Positions 34,214 to 42,045 of a DNA stretch of 44,976 nt are shown in pieces (position 1 is the stretch's first letter; the number at the start of each line of letters is the position of its first letter). The notes below the pieces were generated by a model that saw only the letters and a list, made by a program, of their open reading frames with translations, was not told where the DNA came from and did not search any database. Where the stretch lies: the NCBI RefSeq assembly GCF_011045025.1, contig NZ_JAAKZX010000064.1:1-44976 (forward strand). Direction: 5' to 3'. Position numbers and translations under genes: made by a program. The DNA is from Streptomyces ureilyticus (GTDB lineage: Bacteria > Actinomycetota > Actinomycetes > Streptomycetales > Streptomycetaceae).

Positions 34214-35140
34214 CTGTGGGGTCGTCCCCAGCGACCGTACGAACTGATGGCGCAGCGCGGCCGCGGTCCCGAACCCCGTACGACCCGCGATCGCGTCCAT
34301 CGTCTCGTCCGTCGCCTCCAGCAACTGCTGGGCCAGCAGCACCCGTTGGCGCAGCAGCCAGCGGTACGGCGTGGTGCCGGTCTCCTGCTGGAAACGGCGC
34401 GCGAAAGTGCGCGGGGACATGTGCGCACGGCTGGCGAGCTGCTCGACGGTCATCTCCTCGTCGAGGTGGCGCTCCATCCACACCAGGACCGCACCGACCG
34501 TGTCGCACCGGGACACCGGCAGCGGGCGCTCCACGAACTGGGCCTGGCCGCCGTCACGGTGCGGCGGCACCACCATCCGCCGGGCGATCTTGTTCGCCAC
34601 CTCCGTGCCCTGCTCCTTGCGGACGATGTGCAGACAGGCGTCGATACCGGCGGCGGTGCCGGCCGAGGTGATCACCGGGTCCTCGTCGACGTACAGCACA
34701 TCGGGTTCGACGGTCGACCGCGGATAGCGGCGAGAGAGCTCGTCCGCGTGCCGCCAGTGCACCGTGCAGCGCCGCCCGTCGAGCAACCCGGCCGCGCCCA
34801 GCACGAAGACACCGGAGCAGACGCTGAGCACGCGCGCCCCGCGGTCGCAAGCCCGGCGCAGGGCGTCGAGCAGCTCGGGCGGGTACTCGCGATCCATGAA
34901 GTCGCTTCCGGCCGGTACGGCGATCAGGTCGGCCTCTTCGAGCCGGTCGAGCCCGTACGGAGTGGAGACCGTGAAGCCGGGGACATGAGTGCGCAGCGAC
35001 GGGCCCTCCGCCGAGACGACCGCGAAGTCGTACACGGGCAGGCCCTCGTCGCTGCGGTCGAGGCCGAACACCTCGCAGACGACGCCGAGTTCGAAGGGGT
35101 GCACACCGTCGAGCAGGACCGCGGCCACGTTCTTGAGCAT
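34160..35140 (-). CDS. nrdS: GlxA-type AraC-family regulator (NrdS-like)
   Basis: 326 residues: an N-terminal DJ-1/PfpI-like class I glutamine-amidotransferase fold (VLLDGVHPFELGVVCEVFG; the nucleophile-elbow Cys in VCSGVF) and a C-terminal AraC double helix-turn-helix (MTVEQLASRAHMSPRTFAR and TMDAIAGRTGFGTAAALRHQ). It follows nrdB in the same direction and matches the position of NrdS in the Streptomyces nrdABS cluster, where it is cotranscribed with the class Ia reductase. Here ~260 bases separate it from nrdB. The ATG at 35140 (MLKNV) is chosen over an upstream frame extension. Confidence 0.85.
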   Translation of the reverse strand: MLKNVAAVLLDGVHPFELGVVCEVFGLDRSDEGLPVYDFAVVSAEGPSLRTHVPGFTVSTPYGLDRLEEADLIAVPAGSDFMDREYPPELLDALRRACDRGARVLSVCSGVFVLGAAGLLDGRRCTVHWRHADELSRRYPRSTVEPDVLYVDEDPVITSAGTAAGIDACLHIVRKEQGTEVANKIARRMVVPPHRDGGQAQFVERPLPVSRCDTVGAVLVWMERHLDEEMTVEQLASRAHMSPRTFARRFQQETGTTPYRWLLRQRVLLAQQLLEATDETMDAIAGRTGFGTAAALRHQFVRSLGTTPQAYRRTFRGPRDEPAEVA

Positions 35141-35224
35141 GCTGCCAGTATGGCCGAAGCCTGGCAGGAAATCGAGGGTGTGCGGCAGTCCTGCCACTGC
35201 CGGTAAGGAGCAATAAGCGCGACA

Positions 35225-35488
35225 GTGGTGTCCATGGATACGACACGCATGGAAGCACTCATCGGAATGGTCACCGTCCTCGGAATCCTGGTCCTGCTCG
35301 TCCTCCCTGCCGTGATCGGTGTCATGCGCGACCGGCGCATCGACCGTCAGCTCAGGGAGGCCGAGCAGGCTTCAGCCCTGGATCAACGAGGTCACCAGGA
35401 TCAGAAGTCCTCGTCGAAGCCGACGGTGCCCTCCACCGCCACCTGGTACGCCGAGGGCCGCCGCTCGAAGAAGTTGGTCAGCTCCTGA
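35225..35488 (+). CDS. small membrane protein antisense to the nrdB 3' end
   Basis: An 87-residue open frame whose residues ~8-27 form a clear transmembrane helix (LIGMVTVLGILVLLVLPAVI), followed by a basic then mixed tail. AAGGAG lies 14 bases before the GTG at 35225; ATG codons at 35234 and 35249 are alternative starts. Its last 85 bases overlap the end of nrdB on the opposite strand, where the sequence is Ser/Lys-rich. The hydrophobic helix and start signals favour a real gene; the overlapping tail may not be conserved. It sits between nrdS and nrdB but on the other strand. Confidence 0.5.
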   Translation: MVSMDTTRMEALIGMVTVLGILVLLVLPAVIGVMRDRRIDRQLREAEQASALDQRGHQDQKSSSKPTVPSTATWYAEGRRSKKLVSS

Positions 35489-36426
35489 ACGCCCTGCAAC
35501 TCCATGAAGGAGAAGGGGTTTTCGGAGCCGTAGACGGGCGCCAGTCCGAGGCGTACGAGTCGCTGGTCGGCGACGCACTCCAAGTACTGGCGCATCGAGT
35601 CGGTGTTCATGCCGGGGAGGCCGTCACCGCACAGGTCGCGCGCGAACTGCAGCTCGGCCTCGACGGCCTCCCGGATCATGCCGGTGATCTGCCGTTCCAA
35701 CTCCTCGTCGAAGAGTTCAGGCTCTTCCTTGCGGACGGTGTCGACCACGTCGAAGGCGAAGTTCATGTGCATCGTCTCGTCCCGGAACACCCAGTTGGTA
35801 CCGGTCGCCAGTCCATGCAGCAGGCCACGGCTGCGGAACCAGTAGACGTACGCGAAGGCACCGTAGAAGAAGAGCCCTTCGATGCACGCGGCGAAGCAGA
35901 TGAGATTGAGCAGGAAACGGCGGCGGTCGGCCTTGCTCTCCAGCCGGTCGATCTTCTCCACCCCGTCTGTTCCATCAAGTGCAGCCATCCACTTGAAGCA
36001 GAACTCCGCCTTCGCGCGGATGGACGGGATGTTCTCCACCGCGTCGAATGCGGCAGCACGGTCCTCCGGGTCGGGGAGGTAGGTGTCGAGCAGTGTCAGA
36101 TAGAACTGGACGTGCACGGCCTCCTCGAAGAGCTGACGGCTCAAGTAGAGCCTCGCCTCGGGGGAGTTGATGTGCTTGTAGAGGGTGAGCACCAGGTTGT
36201 TCGCGACGATCGAGTCGCCGGTCGCGAAGAACGCGACGAGACGGCCGATGAGGTGCTGCTCGCCGGGTGACAGTTTCGCGAGATCTGTCACGTCCGAGTG
36301 GAGGTCCACCTCCTCCACGGTCCAGGTGTTCTTGATGGCGTCCCGGTAGCGCTCGTAGAAGTCGGGGTAGCGCATGGGGCGGAGGGTCAGCTCGAAGCCC
36401 GGGTCGAGCAGGTTCTTGTCACTCAT
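35401..36426 (-). CDS. nrdB: class Ia ribonucleotide reductase, small (radical) subunit
   Basis: 341-residue NrdB that carries the diferric-tyrosyl radical and drives nucleotide reduction in NrdA. Iron ligands are seen in TGDSIVAN (Asp), EEAVHVQFY (Glu and His), CIEGLFFYGAF (Glu) and ETMHMNF (Glu, His). The radical Tyr is present at the expected position four residues after the first His. The C-terminus (VGFDEDF) resembles the tail that docks into NrdA. The ATG at 36426 follows the nrdA stop by two bases, so the two are cotranscribed and coupled. Confidence 0.95.
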   Translation of the reverse strand: MSDKNLLDPGFELTLRPMRYPDFYERYRDAIKNTWTVEEVDLHSDVTDLAKLSPGEQHLIGRLVAFFATGDSIVANNLVLTLYKHINSPEARLYLSRQLFEEAVHVQFYLTLLDTYLPDPEDRAAAFDAVENIPSIRAKAEFCFKWMAALDGTDGVEKIDRLESKADRRRFLLNLICFAACIEGLFFYGAFAYVYWFRSRGLLHGLATGTNWVFRDETMHMNFAFDVVDTVRKEEPELFDEELERQITGMIREAVEAELQFARDLCGDGLPGMNTDSMRQYLECVADQRLVRLGLAPVYGSENPFSFMELQGVQELTNFFERRPSAYQVAVEGTVGFDEDF

Positions 36427-36428
36427 GA

Positions 36429-38642
36429 TTACTGGCAGGCCTCGCAGGACTCGGGGTTTTCCAGGGAGCAGGCGACCGCGTCGGGATCGGCCTGCTGTAC
36501 GGGGACGGGGACGGGGGCAGCCGCGGCCGTGGAGGAACCGGCCGCGCGGGCGATGCGGGTCGCCGGGCGGGAGCGCAGGTAGTACGTCGTCTTCAGGCCC
36601 GACTTCCAGGCGTACGCGTACATCGAGGAGAGCTTGCCGATGGTCGGCGTCTCCAGGAAGAGGTTCACGGACTGGGACTGGTCCAGGAACGGGGTACGGG
36701 CGGCGGCCATGTCGATCAGCCCGCGCTGCGGGATCTCCCACGCCGTGCGGTAGAGCCGTCGGGCGTCCTCGGGGATCCAGGTGAAGTCCTGCACCGAGCC
36801 GTTCGCCTCGCGGAGGGCCTCGCGGGTGCGGGCGTCCCAAACGCCCAGCGCCTTCAGCTCGTTGACGAGGTACGAGTTGACCTGGAGGAACTCGCCCGAC
36901 AGGGTCTCGCGCTTGAAGAGGTTGGAGACCTGCGGCTCGATGCACTCGTAGACGCCCGCGATGGAGGCGATCGTGGCGGTGGGGGCGATGGCGAGGAGGA
37001 GGGAGTTGCGCAGGCCGGTGGCGGCGATGCGCTCGCGGAGGGCCGACCAGCGCTCGGGCCAGGTGAGTTCGACGTCGTAGTGGTCGGGGTGCAGTACGCC
37101 CCGGGCCGTACGGGTCTTCTCCCAGGCCGGGAGCGGGCCGCTGCGCTCGGCGAGGTCGGCGGAGGCCTCGTACGCGGCGAGCATGATGCGCTCGGCGATG
37201 CGGGTGGAGAGCGCCTTGGCCTCCGGGGAGTCGAAGGGCAGGCGCAGCTTGAAGAAGACGTCTTGGAGGCCCATCGCGCCGAGGCCCACCGGCCGCCACT
37301 TCGCGTTCGACCGGCCTGCCTGCTCGGTCGGGTAGAAGTTGATGTCGACGACGCGGTCGAGGAAGGTGACGGCGGTGCGGACGGTGGCGTCCAGCCGTTC
37401 CCAGTCGAGATCACCGGTCGATGTGTCGACAAAGGAACCCAGATTCACGGACCCCAGATTGCAGACCGCCGTCTCCCCGTCGTCCGTCGCCTCCAGGATC
37501 TCCGTGCAGAGGTTGGAGGAGTGGACCGTGTGGCCGGGCAGGGCGGTCTGGTTGGCGGTGCGGTTGGCGGTGTCCTTGAAGGTCATCCAGCCGTTGCCGG
37601 TCTGGGCGAGGGTCCGCATCATGCGGCCGTACAGCTCGCGGGCCGGGAGGGTCTTCCTGGCGAGACCGTCCGCCTCCGCCTTGCGATAGGCGGCGTCGAA
37701 CTCCTCGCCCCACAGGTCGACCAGTTCGGGCACGTCGGAGGGCGAGAACAGGGACCACGTGCCGTCCTCATCGACCCGCCGCATGAACTCGTCCGGGATC
37801 CAGTGCGCGAGGTTCAGGTTGTGCGTACGCCGGGCGTCCTCACCGGTGTTGTCGCGCAGCTCCAGGAACTCCTCGATGTCGGAGTGCCAGGTCTCCAGGT
37901 AGACGGCCGCGGCACCCTTGCGCCGGCCGCCCTGGTTCACGGCGGCGACCGAGGCGTCGAGGGTCTTCAGGAACGGGACGATGCCGTTGGAGTGCCCGTT
38001 CGTGCCGCGGATCAGCGCACCGCGGGAACGGACACGGGAGTACGCGATGCCGATGCCGCCCGCGTGCTTCGAGAGCCGGGCGACCTGGTGGTAGCGGTCG
38101 TAGATGGAGTCCAGCTCGTCCTTCGGGGAGTCGAGGAGGTAGCAGGACGACATCTGGGGGTGTCGCGTACCGGAGTTGAAGAGGGTGGGGGAGGAGGGCA
38201 GGTAGTCGAGGCGGCTCATCAGGCGGTAAAGCGCGGTGACTTCGTCGACGGACCGGCCGCTGTCGTCTTCGGCCAGTCCGCTCGCCACGCGCAGCATGAA
38301 GTGCTGGGGCGTCTCGATGACGCTCCGGGTGACCGGGTGCCGCAGCAGGTACCGGCTGTGGAGCGTACGCAGCCCGAAGTAGCCGAAGCGGTCGTCGCCT
38401 TCGGGGTCGATGAGCGCGTCGAGGCGAGCCGTGTGGATCCGTACGAACTCGGCGGTGCGGTCGGCGATCAGGCCCTCGCGGTGCCCGGCCGCGACCGACT
38501 CGGAGAAGGACCGTACGCCCTGCGAGGCGGCCTCGGCCGCGATGCCGATGGCCAGCAGCCGGGCGGCCAGCGTCGAATAGGCGGGGTCCTCGGAGATCAG
38601 GCCCGCAGCCGCGTCGGTGGCCAACTCGCGCAGCTCCGCCAC
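36429..38642 (-). CDS. nrdA: class Ia ribonucleotide reductase, large (catalytic) subunit, 5' end missing
   Basis: NrdA reduces ribonucleotides to deoxyribonucleotides. Catalytic landmarks are intact: the active-site Cys in MSSCYLLDSP, NLCTEIL, AVCNLGSVNL and the C-terminal shuttle CEACQ. The frame can start at the GTG 38642, giving 737 residues, but this has no ribosome-binding site. Recognisable NrdA sequence (DPGRVAAAALRGRSAR) continues upstream to about 38,705, after which it stops matching what I recall of Streptomyces NrdA. An in-frame TGA at 38793-38795 is reached with no ATG, GTG or TTG between. The gene therefore appears to lack its first ~50 codons and promoter; expression is doubtful as assembled. 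Confidence 0.9.
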   Translation of the reverse strand: MAELRELATDAAAGLISEDPAYSTLAARLLAIGIAAEAASQGVRSFSESVAAGHREGLIADRTAEFVRIHTARLDALIDPEGDDRFGYFGLRTLHSRYLLRHPVTRSVIETPQHFMLRVASGLAEDDSGRSVDEVTALYRLMSRLDYLPSSPTLFNSGTRHPQMSSCYLLDSPKDELDSIYDRYHQVARLSKHAGGIGIAYSRVRSRGALIRGTNGHSNGIVPFLKTLDASVAAVNQGGRRKGAAAVYLETWHSDIEEFLELRDNTGEDARRTHNLNLAHWIPDEFMRRVDEDGTWSLFSPSDVPELVDLWGEEFDAAYRKAEADGLARKTLPARELYGRMMRTLAQTGNGWMTFKDTANRTANQTALPGHTVHSSNLCTEILEATDDGETAVCNLGSVNLGSFVDTSTGDLDWERLDATVRTAVTFLDRVVDINFYPTEQAGRSNAKWRPVGLGAMGLQDVFFKLRLPFDSPEAKALSTRIAERIMLAAYEASADLAERSGPLPAWEKTRTARGVLHPDHYDVELTWPERWSALRERIAATGLRNSLLLAIAPTATIASIAGVYECIEPQVSNLFKRETLSGEFLQVNSYLVNELKALGVWDARTREALREANGSVQDFTWIPEDARRLYRTAWEIPQRGLIDMAAARTPFLDQSQSVNLFLETPTIGKLSSMYAYAWKSGLKTTYYLRSRPATRIARAAGSSTAAAAPVPVPVQQADPDAVACSLENPESCEACQ

Positions 38643-38829
38643 GTCCGCGCGGGCGGACCGGCCGCGCAGCGCCGCGGCGGCGACCCGTCCGGGGTCGGTG
38701 TCGCCTGGCCCGCGGCACGGCGCGTCGGCTGCGCCGCGGATTGTCGACTCCGCGCCCCGGGTCCCTCCGGTGGGCGCGGCCCATCCCTGGATTCAACCAG
38801 GTTCACCGGCCGCCGCGCAGAGGGCGGGT
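38643..38829 (-). other. nrdA 5' region and putative rearrangement joint
   Basis: Between the first usable nrdA start and the anti-sigma stop (38830). On the minus strand it has nrdA-like codons up to ~38,705, then unrelated sequence. A short hairpin CCTGG-TTGAAT-CCAGG lies at 38787-38802. No classical B12 box or NrdR box is visible, although the nrdABS operon of S. coelicolor is reported to have a cobalamin riboswitch in its leader. Confidence 0.55.
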
Positions 38830-39780
38830 TCAGCGAGCGGTGGGAGGCGAGGGGGAGGCGGGCGACTCGGGCAGCGGCACGATGGCCGACAGGCCGGGCG
38901 TCGCGAACTGAGAGGTCGTCGCCCACGAGGTCAGCGTGACCGGCGGGTGCGTCTCGAGGGGACGTATGAGCGGGGACATAGCGGCTGCATCGCCCACCAC
39001 CGGCGAGGTGAGCGCATGCGGCGGACGCGCGTCCTGCTGCCCGGCAGGCGGGGGCATTCCCGGCAGCAGCGGCGCGGACACCGCGGTCGGAGCGGCCTGC
39101 TCCGCGGTGAAGGAACGCTGTCCCTGGGCGAGCAGCGGCGCGAAGCCACGGCGGCGCTGCTCGGGAGTGGTCGCCGCGCCCGTGCCCGGCGTACGCGCCG
39201 GGGTCACATTGCTGCCCGCGCCGGACCCGGCCCGTGCGTCCGTGCTGTCGGGCACACCGGTCGACACCCCGCCGAGCGCGACCGCGGCCAGCGATACGGC
39301 CCCGGCCGCCACGAACGCGAAGCGCAGCCCGCGTGAGGCCGAGCGGTCGGCCTCACGCCTGCTGATGTCATGGATACGGAACCCGCGCTGCTCCGAGGGC
39401 AGCACCGCGGCATGCGGACCGTTCGGCACATACTCGAACGGGTCGTGCCGCACGCCGAAACCCGAATCGTGCCGCATACCGAAGGCGCCGGACGACCCGA
39501 AGGATCCTCCGCCCAGCCGGGAGCCGCCCCCGTCCCCGTCACTTCCCCCGGGCAGCCCCTGGAGGCGTGCCAGGAAGCTCTCGGAGGGCGGTGGTGGAGC
39601 CGCTTCCGCGAATACGTTCTTCAGTCGTCGCTGCTCATCGGCCTCGGCCTTGCACTTCGCGCAGGTCGCGAGGTGGGCCAGGACGCGCTCACGCGCCTCA
39701 TGACCGAGCTCTCCGTCCACCAGGGCGGAGAGTCGGTCTCCCAGGTGCTGCTCTGCCGGCGTAGGACGTGATCCACTCAC
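38830..39780 (-). CDS. zinc-finger (ZAS) anti-sigma factor, RseA-like
   Basis: 316-residue anti-sigma factor. The N-terminal ZAS zinc motif is H36-x3-C40-x2-C43 (LAHLATCAKC), followed by a helical sigma-binding part, a Gly/Ser-rich linker and one transmembrane helix at ~152-172 (FAFVAAGAVSLAAVALGGV). The C-terminal ~140 residues are Pro/Ala/Thr-rich and extracytoplasmic. The GTG at 39780 overlaps the stop of the sigma gene (GTGA), giving coupled production. In actinobacteria the next gene is usually htrA then tatB, but here the 5'-truncated nrdA follows. Confidence 0.9.
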   Translation of the reverse strand: MSGSRPTPAEQHLGDRLSALVDGELGHEARERVLAHLATCAKCKAEADEQRRLKNVFAEAAPPPPSESFLARLQGLPGGSDGDGGGSRLGGGSFGSSGAFGMRHDSGFGVRHDPFEYVPNGPHAAVLPSEQRGFRIHDISRREADRSASRGLRFAFVAAGAVSLAAVALGGVSTGVPDSTDARAGSGAGSNVTPARTPGTGAATTPEQRRRGFAPLLAQGQRSFTAEQAAPTAVSAPLLPGMPPPAGQQDARPPHALTSPVVGDAAAMSPLIRPLETHPPVTLTSWATTSQFATPGLSAIVPLPESPASPSPPTAR

Positions 39781-40550
39781 GCGGTCGCGCCCCCTCCTCC
39801 CAGAGCGGGCACTCCGGTGACGACCAGGCCACGGCGCTCGGCGCGGGCCTCGGGCGACCGGTGGGCGAGGGCCTTGCGGAGCTGCGAGCGGCCGCGGTGG
39901 ATCCGGCTGCGGACCGTGCCGAGCTTGACGCCCAGGGTCGCGGCGATCTCCTCGTACGAAAGCCCCTCGATGTCGCACAGGACGACCGCGGCGCGGAATT
40001 CGGGTGCGAGGGTGTCGAGCGCCTGCTGGACGTCCGCGTCGAAGTGCGTGTCGTTGAAGACCTGCTGCGGGGATGGCTCACGGCTGGGCAGCCGCTCGGC
40101 CGCGTCGTCGCCGAGCGCGTCGAACCGGATGCGCTGCTTGCGGCGCACCATGTCCAGGAAGAGGTTGGTGGTGATGCGGTGCAGCCAGCCCTCGAAGGTG
40201 CCGGGCGTGTACGTGGACAGGGAGCGGAAGACCCGGACGAAGACTTCCTGGGTCAGGTCCTCGGCATCGTGCTGGTTGCCCGTCAGGCGGTAAGCGAGCC
40301 GGTAGACCCGGCCACTGTGCATGCTGACGATCTCCTCCCAGGTGGGCGGAGTCCACGCCTGCGAGTCCGCGTCGGACGTGAAGGTCGCGGTCTGAGCGGA
40401 ATCGGCAGCGCGGTACTTGTCAGCGGTGTCGGTCACGGATTTCGGCTCACCCGCGGATCTGAGCAGGCGCCTCAGCACCCCTCCTCGATCCCCAGGCACA
40501 GCCGCACCTCCCCTGTCGGCTCTGGTGGTGTCCAGTGGAGCCCCTACCAT
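39777..40550 (-). CDS. sigE: ECF sigma factor, SigE-like
   Basis: 257-residue ECF sigma factor of the mycobacterial SigE/streptomycete SCO5147 type, for envelope or surface stress. Region 2 is YRLTGNQHDAEDLTQEVFVR and region 4 is GLSYEEIAATLGVKLGTVRS; the N-terminal 85 residues are a variable extension. The ATG at 40550 (MVGAPLD) has a GAGGTGG ribosome-binding site; an earlier in-frame start at 40646 would have the likely promoter inside it. A GGAAG-N15-CGTA element 35-60 bases upstream resembles ECF promoters and suggests autoregulation. Confidence 0.93.
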   Translation of the reverse strand: MVGAPLDTTRADRGGAAVPGDRGGVLRRLLRSAGEPKSVTDTADKYRAADSAQTATFTSDADSQAWTPPTWEEIVSMHSGRVYRLAYRLTGNQHDAEDLTQEVFVRVFRSLSTYTPGTFEGWLHRITTNLFLDMVRRKQRIRFDALGDDAAERLPSREPSPQQVFNDTHFDADVQQALDTLAPEFRAAVVLCDIEGLSYEEIAATLGVKLGTVRSRIHRGRSQLRKALAHRSPEARAERRGLVVTGVPALGGGGATA

Positions 40551-40585
40551 AGCCACCTCGCCCGTTAGCTCCGGATAAGCGGTTT

Positions 40586-40609
40586 TACGAGAAATTGATA
40601 CGCGCTTCC
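40586..40609 (-). promoter_or_regulatory. candidate autoregulated ECF promoter of sigE
   Basis: On the minus strand GGAAG (40609-40605), 15 bases, then CGTA (40589-40586). It resembles the GGAAC-N15/16-CGTT consensus of SigE-type sigma factors and lies 35 bases upstream of the ATG. Confidence 0.45.
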
Positions 40610-40758
40610 GCGATTGCGTCAGCACTTGCTCGGTGTCCTTGTCCATCGGCTACCCCCCGCGTCGTTCCGCACCCCTTTAAACGCCCGGTCCCATCTGCGG
40701 GTTCCCGACGGCAACGGATACAGTCACGCCCAGGCAACCACGGGGACGGGAGAGGGTC

Positions 40759-41391
40759 ATTAGCGGCAACCGGCAGACGAGCTGGGCGTTCGCCGACGCC
40801 TTTGTCGCCGAGGACGACGCGCTGCACTGGGCCCGGGACCGGGCCCGGGAGGCAGGGCTGCGCTCGGTGTCGCCCGGCACCGGCGCCGCGCTGCGGTTGC
40901 TCGCCGCCACCGTGGGCGCGAAAGCGGTGGCGGAGATCGGAACCGGAACCGGAGTCTCCGGAATTCATCTGCTGCACGGCATGCGGCCGGACGGTGTACT
41001 GACCACCGTCGACACGGAGCCGGAGCGCCAGCAGTTCGCCCGGCAGGCCTTCCGCGCAGCCGGCTTCGCCAGTAATCGTGCGCGCATCATTCCGGGCCGC
41101 GCCCTGGATGTTCTGCCCCGCCTCGCGGACTCCGGATACGACCTCGTCTTCTGCGACGGGGATCGCCTGGAATACCTCGACTATCTCGCTGAATCGTTGC
41201 GCCTGCTGCGCCCCGGCGGCCTTGTCTGTTTCGAGGGCGTCTTCTCCAACGGCCGGACCGTGGACTCGGGCCCACAGCCGACAGAGGTACTGCGCCAGCG
41301 CGAGCTGCTGCGCACGGTCCGCGAGAACCAGGACCTGTTGCCCTCGCTGCTGCCGGTCGGCGACGGCCTGCTGTGCGCGGTCAAGCGCTGA
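40759..41391 (+). CDS. O-methyltransferase (class I, SAM-dependent)
   Basis: Methyltransferase_3-like protein; the SAM-binding motif is VAEIGTGTG and the acidic ribose contact VDTEPERQ follows. The protein sequence (NRQTSWAFADAFVAEDDALHW before the fold) is clearly coding from about 40,765. In that frame there is no ATG, GTG or TTG between the stop at 40678-40680 and the GTG at 40867. An ATT at 40759 preceded by GGGAGAGGG is the only reasonable site that keeps the conserved N-terminus (ISGNRQ). A shorter product from GTG 40867 would lose ~36 residues. Substrate unknown. Divergent from sigE; a similar gene neighbours sigE in M. tuberculosis. Confidence 0.8.
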   Translation: MSGNRQTSWAFADAFVAEDDALHWARDRAREAGLRSVSPGTGAALRLLAATVGAKAVAEIGTGTGVSGIHLLHGMRPDGVLTTVDTEPERQQFARQAFRAAGFASNRARIIPGRALDVLPRLADSGYDLVFCDGDRLEYLDYLAESLRLLRPGGLVCFEGVFSNGRTVDSGPQPTEVLRQRELLRTVRENQDLLPSLLPVGDGLLCAVKR

Positions 41392-41397
41392 GCCGTC

Positions 41398-41432
41398 ACG
41401 TGTCGTAGACCTGATTACGTGTCGTAGACCTG
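41398..41432. repeat. 16-bp direct repeat after the methyltransferase
   Basis: ACGTGTCGTAGACCTG occurs at 41398-41413 and 41417-41432, separated by three bases. No function assigned. Confidence 0.8.
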
Positions 41433-41441
41433 GAACGACAG

Positions 41442-41470
41442 CGCCCCGGCACCAAAACGGCGCCGGGGCG
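41442..41470. terminator. bidirectional terminator hairpin
   Basis: CGCCCCGGC (41442-41450) and GCCGGGGCG (41462-41470) flank an A-rich loop, between the converging methyltransferase and DUF3117 genes. Confidence 0.75.
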
Positions 41471-41497
41471 GCTCAAAACCTTCTTGTCGCTCCCGCG

Positions 41498-41665
41498 TCA
41501 GCCGACGACCTTCTTAAGGGCGTCGCCGAGCGCGTCGGCCTCGTCAGGGGTCAGCTCGACGACGAGCCGACCGCCGCCTTCGAGCGGAACGCGCATGACG
41601 ATGCCCCGCCCCTCCTTGGTCACCTCGAGCGGGCCATCACCCGTCCGCGGCTTCATGGCCGCCAT
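41498..41665 (-). CDS. DUF3117 small protein
   Basis: 55-residue conserved actinobacterial protein, recognised from MAAMKPRTGDGPLEVTKEGR and a C-terminal LGDALKKVV. It is short, soluble and nearly invariant in the order, with unknown function; the M. tuberculosis homologue (Rv1211) lies in the same neighbourhood. The ATG at 41665 has AAGGGGAA upstream. The longer open frame above it is not conserved. Confidence 0.93.
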   Translation of the reverse strand: MAAMKPRTGDGPLEVTKEGRGIVMRVPLEGGGRLVVELTPDEADALGDALKKVVG

Positions 41666-42045
41666 GCTCGTTCCCCTTCCTGAAACCAGCTCATCGTCGC
41701 CGACGGCCCCTTCGAGGGCACACGTCCTTCTTCCAGGACACGCGTCACCGGCATCGAACACATTGCTTCCAGGCCATTATCCCGCATCTCAGGACCCGAT
41801 GACCAACATCAGTCGGCATCGCTTGCGCAACGCGCTTGAGCAAAACCACTCAATTCGGCGATGTGACTGCGATACTGCGCCACCGCATCGACTTTCGGGC
41901 GCCGGAATTCTTTGACGCAGGTCACATCTCTGAACGCAGCCACTGCTCATGATCTCCGCCATGCTGTCCTCGGACGACCACGAAGACGCCTGTGAAGACG
42001 ACTACAAAGACGACGACGAAGCCGTGACACCGGAGGGGACCCACC
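41666..42045. other. 380-base intergenic region between DUF3117 and the enoyl-CoA hydratase
   Basis: Lower in GC than its surroundings. It should hold the promoters of both divergent genes. I see TTGACG at 41911-41916 without a good -10 partner, an acidic simple-sequence stretch (GAAGACGAC-type triplets) at 41,985-42,022 and no convincing gene. Confidence 0.35.
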
